From NCBI GenBank assembly GCA_029204225.1, contig CM055111.1:43836815-43900814 (forward strand): DNA of 64,000 nt, given 5' to 3'. Below the pieces are notes generated by a model, which saw nothing but the letters and a program-made list of their open reading frames with translations, searched no databases and was not told the DNA's origin. Shown here piece after piece: positions 24,456 to 35,450 of the stretch (its first letter is position 1; each line of letters opens with the position of its first letter). This stretch comes from Diphasiastrum complanatum (Eukaryota > Streptophyta > Lycopodiopsida > Lycopodiales > Lycopodiaceae). The position numbers were made by a program, and so were the translations under genes.

Positions 24456-25435
24456 ATGTCTCATATAGGTAGCTCTTCATCTTCATCACTCAATGAAGCT
24501 AGAGTCATTGACAAGTTCAATTGTTCTAACTTCTACATCTGGAAGTTAAAACTTAGATTGATGTTGATAGATAGAGATCTCTGGGATGTAGTAGAAGGTG
24601 CAGACTTGAAACCAGAAGACGGTGATCAAGCAAAGGCCTAGAGGATCAAAGATCATAAGACCTTAGCATGTATCACACTCAATCTGGCCAACTCCCAAAT
24701 ATCTCACATTACCACGTGCAAAACCTCTAAGGAAGCACCGGACTTGTTATCAAGTCTCTGTGAGACTCATGATGCAACCATGAGATTACATCTTAGATGG
24801 AAGTTCTTTACTCTTAGCATGTCTGATTCTACTGCCATCACAACTTCAAGTCCCTGTTAGATCAGTTATCAGCTGTAGGATGTTCTATTCAAGATGATGA
24901 TGTCGTTATGACCTTGCTTTCTTCTCTTCCAAATTCGTCTGAACACTTTGTGATCTCCACACAACCCGACCTCACTCTTCAAAAGGTGATCGGTCATCTT
25001 CTTCAAGAAGAAATGCGGAGAAAGACTAGCAGCCTGTCCATAAAAGACAAATCCATGGCTCTATACACCAAGAAGAAAGACTATTCCAAGGGCAAGGATC
25101 ACATGCAGCAGCAACAACAGAAGCCTCACACTCAAGGTGAGCATGGTGGATCGCGCAAGAAGCTTTTCTGCAGATATTGCAAGAGAGCTAATCACGACAT
25201 CAAGGAGTGTCGCATCATGATCTACAACGAGGCAAAGAAGCAGCAACAACATCAGCAGCCAGACTCCTCTAACACGGCCGAATTCAAGGAGCAAGACACA
25301 CACTTGTTAATGGCTTACAGCAGCAGCGAAGACTGTGATAGCTGGTACCTGGACAACGGCACTACCCAATACATGACCTCTCACAAGGAATGGTTTACAG
25401 AGTACACAACTTATAGTAGAGACCAATTTATCTAG
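24456..25435 (+). pseudogene. Ty1/copia gag and protease start, broken
   Basis: Gag opens MSHIGSSSSSSLNEARVIDK and has the usual FNCSNFYIWKLKLRLML core, but stops at 24639-24641 and is frame-broken to 24908. The second half carries a CCHC knuckle, CRYCKRANHDIKEC, at about 25168-25209. It then reaches the protease site as LDNGTTQYM near 25348, where the usual DSG triad reads DNG. Together with the stops this means the enzyme is dead. A TAG ends the frame at 25433-25435; protease-like sequence continues in another frame. Confidence 0.88.
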
Positions 25436-25689
25436 CACCATACACGTGGAAGGCAAAGGAGCAGTGAAGATCAGCTTCAACAACAATCTGTCCATTTGTG
25501 TTTCTAACGTCCTTCATGTTCCTCAGTTGTCAAAGAACCTGTTATCAGTCTCTAAGATAACTGATGAGGGCTACATTGTTACTTGCTCATCTTAGTAGTG
25601 TACTGTACTCGAGGAAGATACTACTCTAACTACATGCACCCGAGTCGAAAATCTTTATGTACTCTCTAATTCAGTTGCATTAGCTAGTA

Positions 25690-26525
25690 TCTCTAATGAA
25701 AATGTAAACGACAATGTTGTTCTGTGGCATAGTCGATTTGGACATGTAAATACAAGATCACTTTCTTATATGCGTTGTAATAATTTAGTTGATGGACTGA
25801 ATTCCCCTTCTTCATTAGATAGGAAATCTTTCTTTTGTGAATCATGCATCTATGGGAAGCACTCTAAAAGCAAGTTTCCAAAATCACATTCCATCAAAAC
25901 AAAACATGTATTGGATCTTGTACATAGCGATCTCTATGGTCCAATGCCCACTCTGTCATTAGGAGATGCAATCTATTTTATCACTTTCATAGATGATTAT
26001 TCTAGATGGTCTACAGTCAAGTTCATTAAGCACAAATCTGAAGCCTTTGAATGCTTCAAGAGATTCAAGGCCATGGTTGAGACACAAACGTTCTACAAAA
26101 GTGAAGGCACTCCGAACTGATGGTGGCAGCGAATACATCTCTAATGAGATGTCCGACTACATGGTTGAACATGGTATTAGAAAAAAGTTCACCACTTCCT
26201 ATTCACATCAACAGAACGAGATTGCAGAAAAGAAGAATCATCTCAACTCAACCAGATCCATGCTACATCAAGCACACCTACTAGCGAAGTTATGGGCAGA
26301 AGCTACTGCCATAGCCTGTTACATGCAGAATAGATCCAGCACCAAAGTCATCAACAACAAGACTCCTCATGAAGTTTGGCATGGAAAAAAGCCTAGTGTC
26401 AGCCATTTAAAAATCTTTGGTTGTATATGTTTTGTTCACATTCCTAAACAGCTTAGGAAGAAGCTGGATCATAGGACAAATAAATGTATTTTCACTGGCT
26501 ATCCTGATGAACATAAAGCCTATTA
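25690..26525 (+). pseudogene. Ty1/copia integrase, frameshifted
   Basis: GAG-pre-integrase motifs (LWHSRFGHVNTRSL, CESCIYGKHSKSKF) lead into the core, with LVHSDLYGPMP (first Asp). After a frame break near 26100 come LRTDGGSEYIS (second Asp) and QQNEIAEKKN (catalytic Glu region). The C-terminal part has CICFVHIP and a TAA at 26523-26525. Worn linker sequence follows to 26883. Confidence 0.9.
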
Positions 26526-26883
26526 AGTTTATGATTTATCCACCAATGTAGTATTTGTCTCTAGGGACGTAATATTTCAAGAACATACATACTATGATTT
26601 TAAACAACCATCAATAAACGATGCTATGTCATTTCATCATATTTTACGTAGCATGGATTCTTCCAACGTTGATGTTCCTTCTACAAAACTTGTAGCTATA
26701 GCTACAGAAGCCGAGCAGCCAACAGTACCTGTCATCGAACCCGACCAAGCTAGTTCGAACAGATTTGGAGATATTCAAGAAGAAGCATCATTGCATTCTG
26801 GTCAACCAACATCCGCAGATCTTCACCTGAGAGGTATGCACCTCAATCATTCTGGACTTCATCAAAAGAACCAGAGAGCCTAG

Positions 26884-28440
26884 CCGAAGCAATTAACTCC
26901 AAGGATGTTGTGAAGTGGCAAGAAGCTATGGAAAGCGAGTACAACTCACTTTTGACAAATCAGACCTAGACACTAGTCGACTTTTCCACTCACAAGAGAG
27001 TTATCAACAACAAGTGGATCTTCAAGAAGAAGATCAACTCTGATGGTTCCATTGCTAAGTGGAAAGCACGGTTGGTGGCTAAAGGATTCACTCAAGTCCA
27101 AGGAGTGGATTATCAGAAAAAATTCAGTCCTGTCATCAAGATGCAGTCAATCAGAACTCTGATTGCATTAGCAGCCGCAGACCTCGAAATACACCAAGTG
27201 GATGTCAAGACAACATTTCTCAACGACAATGTTGAAGAGGAGCTGTACGCCTTCCAATTGGAAGGATTCAAAGTCAAAGTTCAAGAGCACAAAGTGTGCA
27301 AGCTACACAAAGCAATCTACAATCTGAAACAGGCCGCAAGGGCATGATTCGATAGAATCAACTCTTATCTCATTCAGTTGGGATTTGCAAACAATTCAGC
27401 TGACTGTAATGTTTATTCAAAGCATAATGGCACCAATTCAATTCACATAGCTCTTTATGTAAATGATGCATTTATTTTGTCTAACGACACTTCTCTTCTG
27501 CACACTAGTAAGAGTGATCTGTCAAAGGAATTTGACATGACTGATTTAGGAGTTGTCCATTCTTTGCTAGGAATTCACATTACTAGAAATAGACTTCAAA
27601 AGAAGACCTATTTTAGCCAGCGGGCATATCTAAAAGGCATTTTAGAAAAGTTTCATATGTCTGATTGCAAACCAATTGATACCCCAATGGATCCAAGTAT
27701 AGTATTGACTAAACCTTCTTGTGTTGAGACTGATAATAAGTACTCGACTCTAGTGAACTACCCTTATCATTCACTAATCGGATCTCTAATGTATGCAATG
27801 CTATGTACTAGACCAGATTTAGCATACATTGTTAGCACGTTAAGTCAATTCATGTCTAATCCTAGGATCTCTCATTGAAAAGCATTGAAGAGAGTGATGA
27901 GATGTATTCAGGGAAGTTTAGATCACATTTTATGTTATGATGGAAATGCTATCGACCCACTCGTCCTGCAAGGCTACTCCGACTCAGATTGGGGAGGAAC
28001 AATCTCTACCAAAAAATCTACTTCCGGGTTCAGTTTCTATCTAGCAGGGGGACCGATTTTGTGGAACTCAAGGAAGCAGAAATCAGTTGCGCTTTCTTCG
28101 ATAGAGGCAGAGTACATCGCAGCATGCCAAGATTCAAAAGAAACTACATGGATCAGGTTGTTATTTCATGACTTACATCACACTCAGTTTAATGCTACCA
28201 CCATTCTGTGTGACAACTTCAGTTGTATTTCACTGTCACTGAATCCCAGATTTCATGACAAATCCAATCACATAGAACTCTAGTTTCATTTCATTCGGGA
28301 GAAAGTTTTCTCAGGGCAGTGATCCTTTAATATTGCTCCACAATAGAAATGTTTGCAGACAACTTCACCAAAGCGCTTCCCAGGATCAAGCACCAGAAGT
28401 TCTTCAACATGCTGAAGCTGACGAAGATACCAAGGCACCA
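26884..28440 (+). pseudogene. Ty1/copia RT and RNase H, dead
   Basis: RT begins with NKWIFKKKINSDGSIAKWKA and LVAKGFTQVQGVDY, is interrupted by a TGA at 27345-27347, and then reads ALYVNDAFILSND. The catalytic YVDD is therefore YVND, which would inactivate it. Connection and RNase H motifs follow (DTPMDPS, GYSDSDWGGTISTKKSTSGF, ALSSIEAEYIAAC), with stops at 27876 and 28281. The end reads FADNFTKALPRIKHQKFF. Domain order INT-RT-RH confirms Ty1/copia. Confidence 0.92.
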
Positions 28441-28450
28441 ACTGTGACCT

Positions 28451-28700
28451 TAAGGGGGGCTGTTGGAAATAAAGCCCACAGTTGTCTCTTTGGTGAATGA
28501 CTAATTTCTATTTCATGATTCTTCCTGCATGTTTATTGATCATTGATCTAGGGTCAGGTGAAACCAACTTTGGTTCTACGTCTGCCCATCTGATACCTGC
28601 AGGTTTCACAAACTTAGACAGCCAATTTATTTGAAGAGCGTCTACAATGTGCTTCCGGCTGATCTCCAGCAAAGGGTAACCAATCATGTCATAATTTCAA
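28451..28700 (+). repeat. Polypurine tract and start of the 3' LTR
   Basis: TAAGGGGGGC at 28451-28460 is followed by TGTTGGAAATAAAGCCC, the LTR start. The right end is not certain; another LTR-like sequence takes over by about 28770. Confidence 0.65.
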
Positions 28701-28769
28701 AGTTCAGATGTTAAGTTTAATAACTTGAAGTCATTAAAGACTTGGCCATCTTCAAGGACTTCCACAAAA

Positions 28770-29135
28770 CTTGCATTTAGAACAAGTCTGCAGATTTACA
28801 TTATTTTCGAGACAGTCTGTAGAAATGAACTATGTTCGAGACAGCTTCACGAAATGTTCACGAAAGTTTTGTGACAGTTTCATGACAGTCCAAAAGTTCA
28901 ACTATTTTAAACACCCTCGACTTTTTTCGCGAAATGTTTGCGACAGTTCAAAAGTTCAAATATTTTTAACACCTTCAACTTTGTTCGCGAAGAGAGAGAA
29001 AATTCTCGAAGGTCATTCATTTTTCATGTTGAATAGTTTTAAAGACACCTTCACCTTTTTTAGAGCACCTTTGCCTTTTTAAGGGCACCTTCGCCTTTTT
29101 CGCAAAATCCCGAAGAGAGAGAAAAATGTTGAAGG
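28770..29135 (-). repeat. LTR-like repeat of short GAAGGTGCC units
   Basis: Several copies of CTTCGCCTTTTTCGC-like motifs (reverse complement GCGAAAAAGGCGAAG) with GCACCTT spacers. The same vocabulary occurs at 29850-30000 and in the copia LTR at 58050-58260. It flanks a minus-strand copia gag fragment and is probably LTR of that family. Confidence 0.5.
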
Positions 29136-29139
29136 TCAT

Positions 29140-29870
29140 CTACTTTGAACAAGGAACTTTCCAAATTTGCGAAGTGAGAGAAACCCAATTCCCTAATAAG
29201 GCCAAGTGAGAGAATTTGTAGTAGAGGCTGAGTTTGTAAAGGTAGCTGCTTCTTCTTCCAAAGGCTAGAACCTTCTGGGATTTGTCAAGAATTGTGCAGT
29301 CTTTTGTATCGAATTTCGCCCTCCGACCTAAATTGGTGATTCTGCTAACTGAGAGCAGATTCTTAATCAGATTTGGAATGTGGAGAACGTTGGACAACAA
29401 CTTGACTTCACCTCTCTGGAATTCAACTCTGACTATTCCTTCACCTTTGATTGAATGTGATGAGTTATCTCCAAGTTGCACAGCTCGAGAGTGGGTGAAT
29501 GACTTATAGTCTTTGAACCAGTCGCGATGGTGAGGCATGTCTTGAGTTGCTCCGAGATCTAGATACCGAAAATTGATATCCTGTTGTTCTCCAACTTTGG
29601 TCATGACCGCAACTTCATCTTCATCTTGTGACTGGATTGAGTGACTGGTTGTTGCACTGTGTGCTTGTTGTTGGAACTGTTTCTTCTTTTTGTTGTTGTA
29701 CTTCAAAGTTTGACAGTCTTTGATTTCATGGCCAGTCCTCTTACAGGATCTACAAAATAGTTTCTACACTGGTTGGAACAATGAAGAGGTTGAATTTGAT
29801 CCTGAACCAAGATTTGGTCCAGTCTGCATGTTGCTCTTCTTGTAAATGAAGGTGCCCGTAAAGAGAAGGC
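29140..29870 (-). pseudogene. Ty1/copia gag-protease fragment
   Basis: On the minus strand a CCHC knuckle (CRSCKRTGHEIKDC) at about 29713-29755 precedes the 188-codon open frame. Next comes the protease site, which reads YLDLGATQDM where DSGAT is expected. The downstream segment runs through LGDNSSHSIKGEG and LHIPNLIKNLLSVSRI, the usual copia protease to pre-integrase link. It ends at 29140 without an integrase core. The lineage is that of the plus-strand copia at 59.3-60.9 kb (HLGDNSTQAIKGEGT, VPKLSMNLLSVSKI). Confidence 0.85.
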
Positions 29871-30000
29871 AAGAAAAATGCGAAAAACCCGAAGGCAGGC
29901 CTGAAATGGATTTCAAGGCATTTTGGTCAATGTGTCACATTTTTCTCGAAGGTGCAAAAAATGCGAAGAAGTCGAAAAAGACGAAGGTGCCTTAACAAGT
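29850..30000 (+). repeat. LTR fragment of the GCGAAAAA/GAAGGTGCC family
   Basis: The run CGAAGGCA...AAGGCATTT...TGTCGCATTTTTC, with small changes, is shared with 58165-58225 in the copia LTR. It is in plus orientation, opposite to the gag fragment beside it. Confidence 0.5.
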
Positions 30001-30235
30001 AGCATAAAGATTGAGCATAAATTTGCAATAATCTTGTCATATATTTGTTGATCTTTCTATTTTCTCAAAGCACATCATTTTGGACACTTTTGGAGTGCCT
30101 ATGTAGCAATAGAACACATTGCATGTGGGTTCATTCGTATTGATCGCGTTTGAGAAAATCTATCCATAAAATTCAATTTGTCAAGCAATGCAAATATTGT
30201 TTTAGAAATTCTTGATAGATTGTTAGTTATTCCAC

Positions 30236-30608
30236 TTGAAAAATGTGGATGGAAAGAATCCTTATTACTCATTATTTAATGGATATTGTGTTAGGAGTAG
30301 AGGCAAGTTTGATAGAAGATCTAGAGAAGCTCTTCACATTATCAAGATGAATGTGTCTAATGATCTCTTCAAGGATATTGGGGTTGCTACTACAACAAAG
30401 TATGCTCGGGAGAGTCTTCAAACAACTTATGAATCAAAGACTACTTCAAGGATGTTGACCTTGAGGACTCAAATCAATCAAAGGTATAAGCTTGATTTGA
30501 TGATGAATCCACTCATGCTTTTGTACTTAGAATCAAATCTTACAATAGTGAGCTAGATTGTATGGTTGATGCTACCAAAGAAAAAGAAATTGTATAGGTT
30601 CCCCTTTT
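30236..30608 (+). pseudogene. Ty1/copia gag fragment, 5' part, interrupted
   Basis: Coding-like sequence with the copia gag (UBN2) pattern: KYARESLQTTYESKTTSRML, then after a frame break STHAFVLRIKSYNSELDCMV. It is cut at 30609 by the young LTR element. With one TTTTT removed, the reading frame passes from VPLF straight into GFGHSYKYIF at 36316 and on to 36429, which proves the insertion. Confidence 0.75.
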
Positions 30609-30609
30609 T

Positions 30610-31474
30610 TGTGAAATTTCAGAGAAATAAAGACCAAGAATGGATCTACATCAGATCCTCAAGAGGTTTTGGAAGCTAGATTACATGATCTACTAATCAA
30701 CCAATGATTAGATCTAGAATTAGATCAATTCCCCATCAAAAATCTAGCAAGAACAACAAGCAAATGATTAAACTTGAGACCTACTGCCTTCACACGTGTG
30801 AAGAACAGTACCTGTACGGAATTACAGCAGAGAGTGAAGTACACAAGTGTTAGAAAGCAATAGAACCATAAAATCACAACACAAATATGAGAATACTCAA
30901 GATATGCCTCCAAAACCAAGATCTTGCCTCATTGATTTCTCAAAGTGGATCCATCATGGATTAAATACAAAAATCATCATACTCTCTCTCTAAGACACTT
31001 CCAGCACGTGTGAGACAGGTCATAGTGCTTATCCATATCCACTTTGGCTAAGATTCCATTAATTTGCCACATCATCATTGGTGGCTAGTGTTGACCTTCT
31101 AGATTCCTACAAATTAGGAGATAGGTCCTACAATCTAGGAGATTTGACTTTTGACATGTATGAAATCTATATACAATGGATCTGAACTTTCTATATGATA
31201 TTTCACACGTGGGAGACCACTCCTACCCATGTGATATAGCATTTTCTACCACTAGAATGGTGCCAAGTGTCATAATACTACTAAACTAGTTTTTGGCCAA
31301 TTTAGCCACTAGTTTCCAATTTAAATGATATGTACAACATTTATGATCTATCTAAATGACTTAGGCATAGATTTCACACGTGGGAACAGGCTCCACACAT
31401 GTCTAATGATGATAGGTACAAGTCATTATGGTATTTACAAGATTTAACCAAGTTAGCTTTTGCCAATTTTAACA
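30610..31474 (-). repeat. 3' LTR of the young element
   Basis: The same 865 bases as the other LTR; I found no difference on line-by-line reading. CACGTG cores lie at 30793, 31005, 31206 and 31377. The palindrome CTTCACACGTGTGAAG is at 30788-30803. Confidence 0.95.
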
Positions 31475-31489
31475 CTCCTCCTCAAAACT
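31475..31489 (-). promoter_or_regulatory. Polypurine tract of the young element
   Basis: Minus strand TTTTGAGGAGGAG directly precedes the 3' LTR. It is the plus-strand primer for reverse transcription. A similar TTTTTTGAGGAGGAA occurs at 47275-47289. Confidence 0.85.
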
Positions 31490-31591
31490 AACTTGATACA
31501 TCTATGGTACATCTATTTACAACACTTAAGGCTGATCATTGCAGGTTCATAGGTGTGAAGATCATCCAATGAGTTTGATGAAGATCCAAGA

Positions 31592-33607
31592 TCACCATAT
31601 CCATGATAGTGCCTCCTTGATGTTGACTTCTTTGATGAACTTGAGAGCTTTGCACCACTTGATCACTTTTTCCATTGATTTGTTCCATCCTTGAAACATA
31701 TGGTTGATCCAAAAGCTCAAAAATAGCTGAAATTCCATGAGAAAATAAAGAGTCCTTCTTGACTCATAAGGATCACAAAGATCCAACATCATGTTACCAA
31801 GATCTCGAGAATTTGGCTCATCAACATTGGCAAGACTATGCATGCTATAATAACCAAGAGTTCGCATCATATCTTCATGCTTGATTTCCATTCTAATCTC
31901 AGATCTAATGAGGCTAAATACTTTATTATGGAGATAAGTGTCCTTAGAGGATGATTCACTTACTCTCATAAAGAGTTTACAATTTGCCTCAATACATGAA
32001 AAAAGACAAATTTTCATACTATGAATGAGCAAATCACTCTTGCTCTTGCAAGATTCAAGAGCATACATTTGATGAAATAACCATTTGCTTTCTAATTGAT
32101 CTAAAATCAATTTGAAATCATTAAGAACATCAACTATGTTCTCAAGAGAGACACCATACTCAACTAGTATTGCTTTACTCCAACTTTGAGTTGCAAAAGT
32201 CTCACCAAAGCAAATTGATTCACCAAATGACATATGAGAAGAAAGCATAAGATCTATACCACTTGAAATGTGCTCCTCTTTCCCTTGAAATGTGAGCCAT
32301 ATGAGCTCAACCATGTCTCTTGATATTCTTCTTGGAATCATAACTTGAGAAGGACTCTCCTCCTCAATCCTTGGCACACTTGAACCTTGAGATGACTCCT
32401 TAAGATCAACTTCTTGGTGCTCCTCCTTGATGAAAATCCGAGACCTCCATGTCTCATAATGATCACAATAAACATGACCATACATTGTGCACTTTCTATG
32501 ATCAACAATATTACTTATGCTAGAACCATAAGTCCAAAAATCACCACAACTTGACATGATTTTTCTAATATTGAAATCAAGAACTATTTCCATCTCAATA
32601 AGGCTAACTACTTGCTTATGGATATAAGTGTCCACTTTGGATGCTTCACTTATTCTCATAAGAAGTTTACAACTTGCCTTTAAAATTGAAAATTTACAAC
32701 TTTCAACATTATGAATGAACAGATCATTCATGATCTTATTGAAAGCAAAAGAAAATACATCATGAAGACATTTCCATTTCCTTGTCTTTATACTCAATGT
32801 AAGTTTACAAGGAAAACATGCTTTGCTATCTATTAAGGCATCACACTCAACTAGTATTGCCTTAATCCACATTTGAGATACAAAAATCTCTTCAAAGCAA
32901 AATAGTTCTTCAAAAGATGTCATGAGAGCATAAATGGAACTATTTTCATTTTGTGATTGCTCCTCCTTAATTTTGCTTGGTTTCTCTTGGATCATAACAA
33001 TAACTTTGAACTTATCCAAAGTTCCAAACAAAATGCTTTCCAAGAACATGAAATAAATCCAAGTGACATTCATGAAAGAAACATCTTTCTTTGCATCTTG
33101 AACCAAACAATGCACTTCCAAATGAAAAACTTCTAGAGGTTTGAAATGTGTGGTGATGGATTTTTGAAGACAACTCTTGTAAGTCCTTGTGAGACTCCAA
33201 GCCTCATGCATCTTTCCACAAAGGAAACACATTTCCTTAGATTTGTCCTTCTTGCCTTTGCATTTTGCACTTGAATCTCCATCCTTCACCTCGGCCCCCT
33301 TGCTTTGGTTCTCCTTGGATGGATTGGTCTTCATTTTGTAGCATCTTGAGACAAAATGATCTCTCTTGCCACAAAGGTTGCATTTAGGATCCTTACTTGC
33401 CTCCAATAGGTTGCCACCTATTGATGCCATGATGAGGAAGTAAAACTTTGTGATATGACTTTTCAAAATGTAATTTGTGACTCTCAAGAAACTAGATTTG
33501 AACACATTCAACAATCTAGAAGGATCTACACAAGACAAATTTTGAATCATATCTCTTTTCAACCTAGTCAATTGGAAACTAATTTTTGCTTTGATCACTA
33601 AGACCAA
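31592..33607 (-). CDS. Gag-like protein with a duplicated unknown module
   Basis: An open frame of 671 codons with no stop. Met60 (MASIGGNLLEA) is the likelier start, since copia gags begin this way (compare MATSGGFVLE at 39322). A CCHC knuckle, CNLCGKRDHFVSRC, lies at residues 76-89; a second half-motif, CFLCGK, is at 127-132. Next to the start the usual gag core is missing, as if deleted. From about 229 onward two diverged copies of one module follow: 229-395 and 459-624. Shared points are FCFEEIF/ICFGETF, KAILVE, SCKLLMRISEAS/NCKLFMRVSESS, DTYIHKQVVSLI/DTYLHNKVFSLI and DHYETWRSR/DPYESRRTL. I do not recognise the module. The knuckle suggests binding to the element's own RNA; the rest is unknown. 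A degenerate copia pol origin is not supported by any motif. Confidence 0.82.
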   Translation of the reverse strand: MVLVIKAKISFQLTRLKRDMIQNLSCVDPSRLLNVFKSSFLRVTNYILKSHITKFYFLIMASIGGNLLEASKDPKCNLCGKRDHFVSRCYKMKTNPSKENQSKGAEVKDGDSSAKCKGKKDKSKEMCFLCGKMHEAWSLTRTYKSCLQKSITTHFKPLEVFHLEVHCLVQDAKKDVSFMNVTWIYFMFLESILFGTLDKFKVIVMIQEKPSKIKEEQSQNENSSIYALMTSFEELFCFEEIFVSQMWIKAILVECDALIDSKACFPCKLTLSIKTRKWKCLHDVFSFAFNKIMNDLFIHNVESCKFSILKASCKLLMRISEASKVDTYIHKQVVSLIEMEIVLDFNIRKIMSSCGDFWTYGSSISNIVDHRKCTMYGHVYCDHYETWRSRIFIKEEHQEVDLKESSQGSSVPRIEEESPSQVMIPRRISRDMVELIWLTFQGKEEHISSGIDLMLSSHMSFGESICFGETFATQSWSKAILVEYGVSLENIVDVLNDFKLILDQLESKWLFHQMYALESCKSKSDLLIHSMKICLFSCIEANCKLFMRVSESSSKDTYLHNKVFSLIRSEIRMEIKHEDMMRTLGYYSMHSLANVDEPNSRDLGNMMLDLCDPYESRRTLYFLMEFQLFLSFWINHMFQGWNKSMEKVIKWCKALKFIKEVNIKEALSWIW

Positions 33608-35438
33608 AGCACTCTATCAAATCACAAAAATCAGATTCAAACACCCCTATTGGACTCAACAAACACCAATGACTCTTTCTTTTGAGAGTTGGAATGGATT
33701 TGAAAAGATTTGACTCCTAGATTTTTCTTTTCTCTTGACTAGTTCACTCAACTTTTGATATTCTTGAACAAAGGATGGGTTTTGTTTCAAATACTTGAAA
33801 ATCAAACTCAATCACTTCTTTTGGACTCACTCTTGACCCAAATAATCTCACTCTTAAGATTTTGATTGAATTTGATTTGATTCGACAACAAATTAAACCA
33901 CTAACTTTCACAAAAAAAAATGATCTACACTAGATCACATAAACTTGACATGTATACTTGATTCAAACACACAAAGATCAGATCCAATCACGCCTTTTGG
34001 AATCCTCTTGACCCAAATAATCTCACTCTTGAGATTTGGAATGGACATGAAATGGTTTGATAACAATCTATGTCAATAATTTTTCACCAAGCTTAAAAAT
34101 TAGACATCTAGAGATTCACAAAGATCCCAACCATGTATGAACACTCAAATATGGACTCCTCCTTGTTCTATACTCCCAATGGGATCACAACTTGACCCTC
34201 ACCCTCTCACAAAGAAAGTTGAATTAGAACTTATTTGAGTTTCATACATACAATGTCAAATTGTGCTCAAAAATTGAATTCATTCACCCCTATTGGACTC
34301 CACCAAGTACCAATGACTCTACCTCTTTAGAGTTGGAATGAAATTCAAAAATGTGATACTTCTCTCTCACTAAGATATGTGCTTACAAAGAGCTAATGCC
34401 ACTTAGCAAGATTTGATCACAATGAAGGAGACAATTTTTCCACCAAAGTCAAGAAATGAGTTACTAGAACTTGCCCTCTACAAAGGAAGGAACTCTTAGG
34501 ATTTTTGGATCAAACACTACACATGTGACTTACACACCTCTATGACTCTCTTTCAAGCCAAACAAAACTCAACTCTTTGAGTAGGAGTGGAACAATGTGA
34601 CTTAGATCTCAAAAATCACTTCTAGAACTCTCCAACAATGCTTATCACTTGTATTGGTAGATTTTGCCTTTATGAGTGTTTGTGCTCTAGAAATTCACTT
34701 AAGATTTCACTTGGAGGACTTATCCAAGGCTGACTTCTAGCACTTAGATGCTTCTAGTCTCAACCCTTTCACTCTTGAACACATCTAGAGTGAAGATACA
34801 ATGGATTTCAATCTCTTCCCTTGCAAATCACTCCTTAATCTATGGTTTTTGGCAATCTTTCACTCTCAACTTTAATGCACACCCAAAGCATATGAAGATC
34901 AGCTTTAATGTACTGTAATAAAGATTCAAATCATCTATATGATTGATCTATACCAAGAACAAATCAAAGGAATAGAAACAATGCATTACAAAGCTTGAAA
35001 AATGCACTAGATTGACTAGTTTTGGGTGTATGAGGCATTAAATGCACCAAAACTGAATTTTATTGCTCATAACAGGTTATGTACGGCCTCACACGTGTGT
35101 TAAGTACACATGAAGCCCACAAAAATATTTGGTACAAATATAATGATTCTATCTATCTATTCAAACTCGCTACCTCAAGATTAGCTAGTTTCCAAAAAAC
35201 CTGCTAGTTTGGGTGTATGAGTAAGATATAGCATCAAACTGAAAAATATAGCTCCAAAACTGGTACTGTACGTCCTCACACGTGTGAAGAGTAACCCTGC
35301 ATCCCACAACCAAGTTTGATGCACAAATATCAAGGCTAACTAACTCTTCAAACTCGCCCACTCAAGATTAGTGAGTTTTCTCAAAAAACTTGCCAATCTG
35401 GGTGTTGTTTAGATCAATGCTTTAATCTCTTGTACTTG
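33608..35438 (-). repeat. Long leader of the young element with diverged internal repeats
   Basis: About 1.8 kb between primer site and ORF holds no domain. A block with CCTATTGGACTC, ACCAATGACTCT and AGAGTTGGAATG recurs at about 33640 and 34290. A related block with TTGACCCAAATAATCTCACTC recurs at about 33830 and 34010. A weaker relative is near 34540. Two further CACACGTGTG sites are at 35092 and 35279. Confidence 0.65.
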
Positions 35439-35450
35439 GCTCTGATACCA
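35439..35450 (-). promoter_or_regulatory. Primer-binding site (tRNA-iMet) of the young element
   Basis: TGGTATCAGAGC on the minus strand directly abuts the 5' LTR, a perfect match to the initiator tRNA-Met end. It fixes the element's orientation. Confidence 0.93.
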
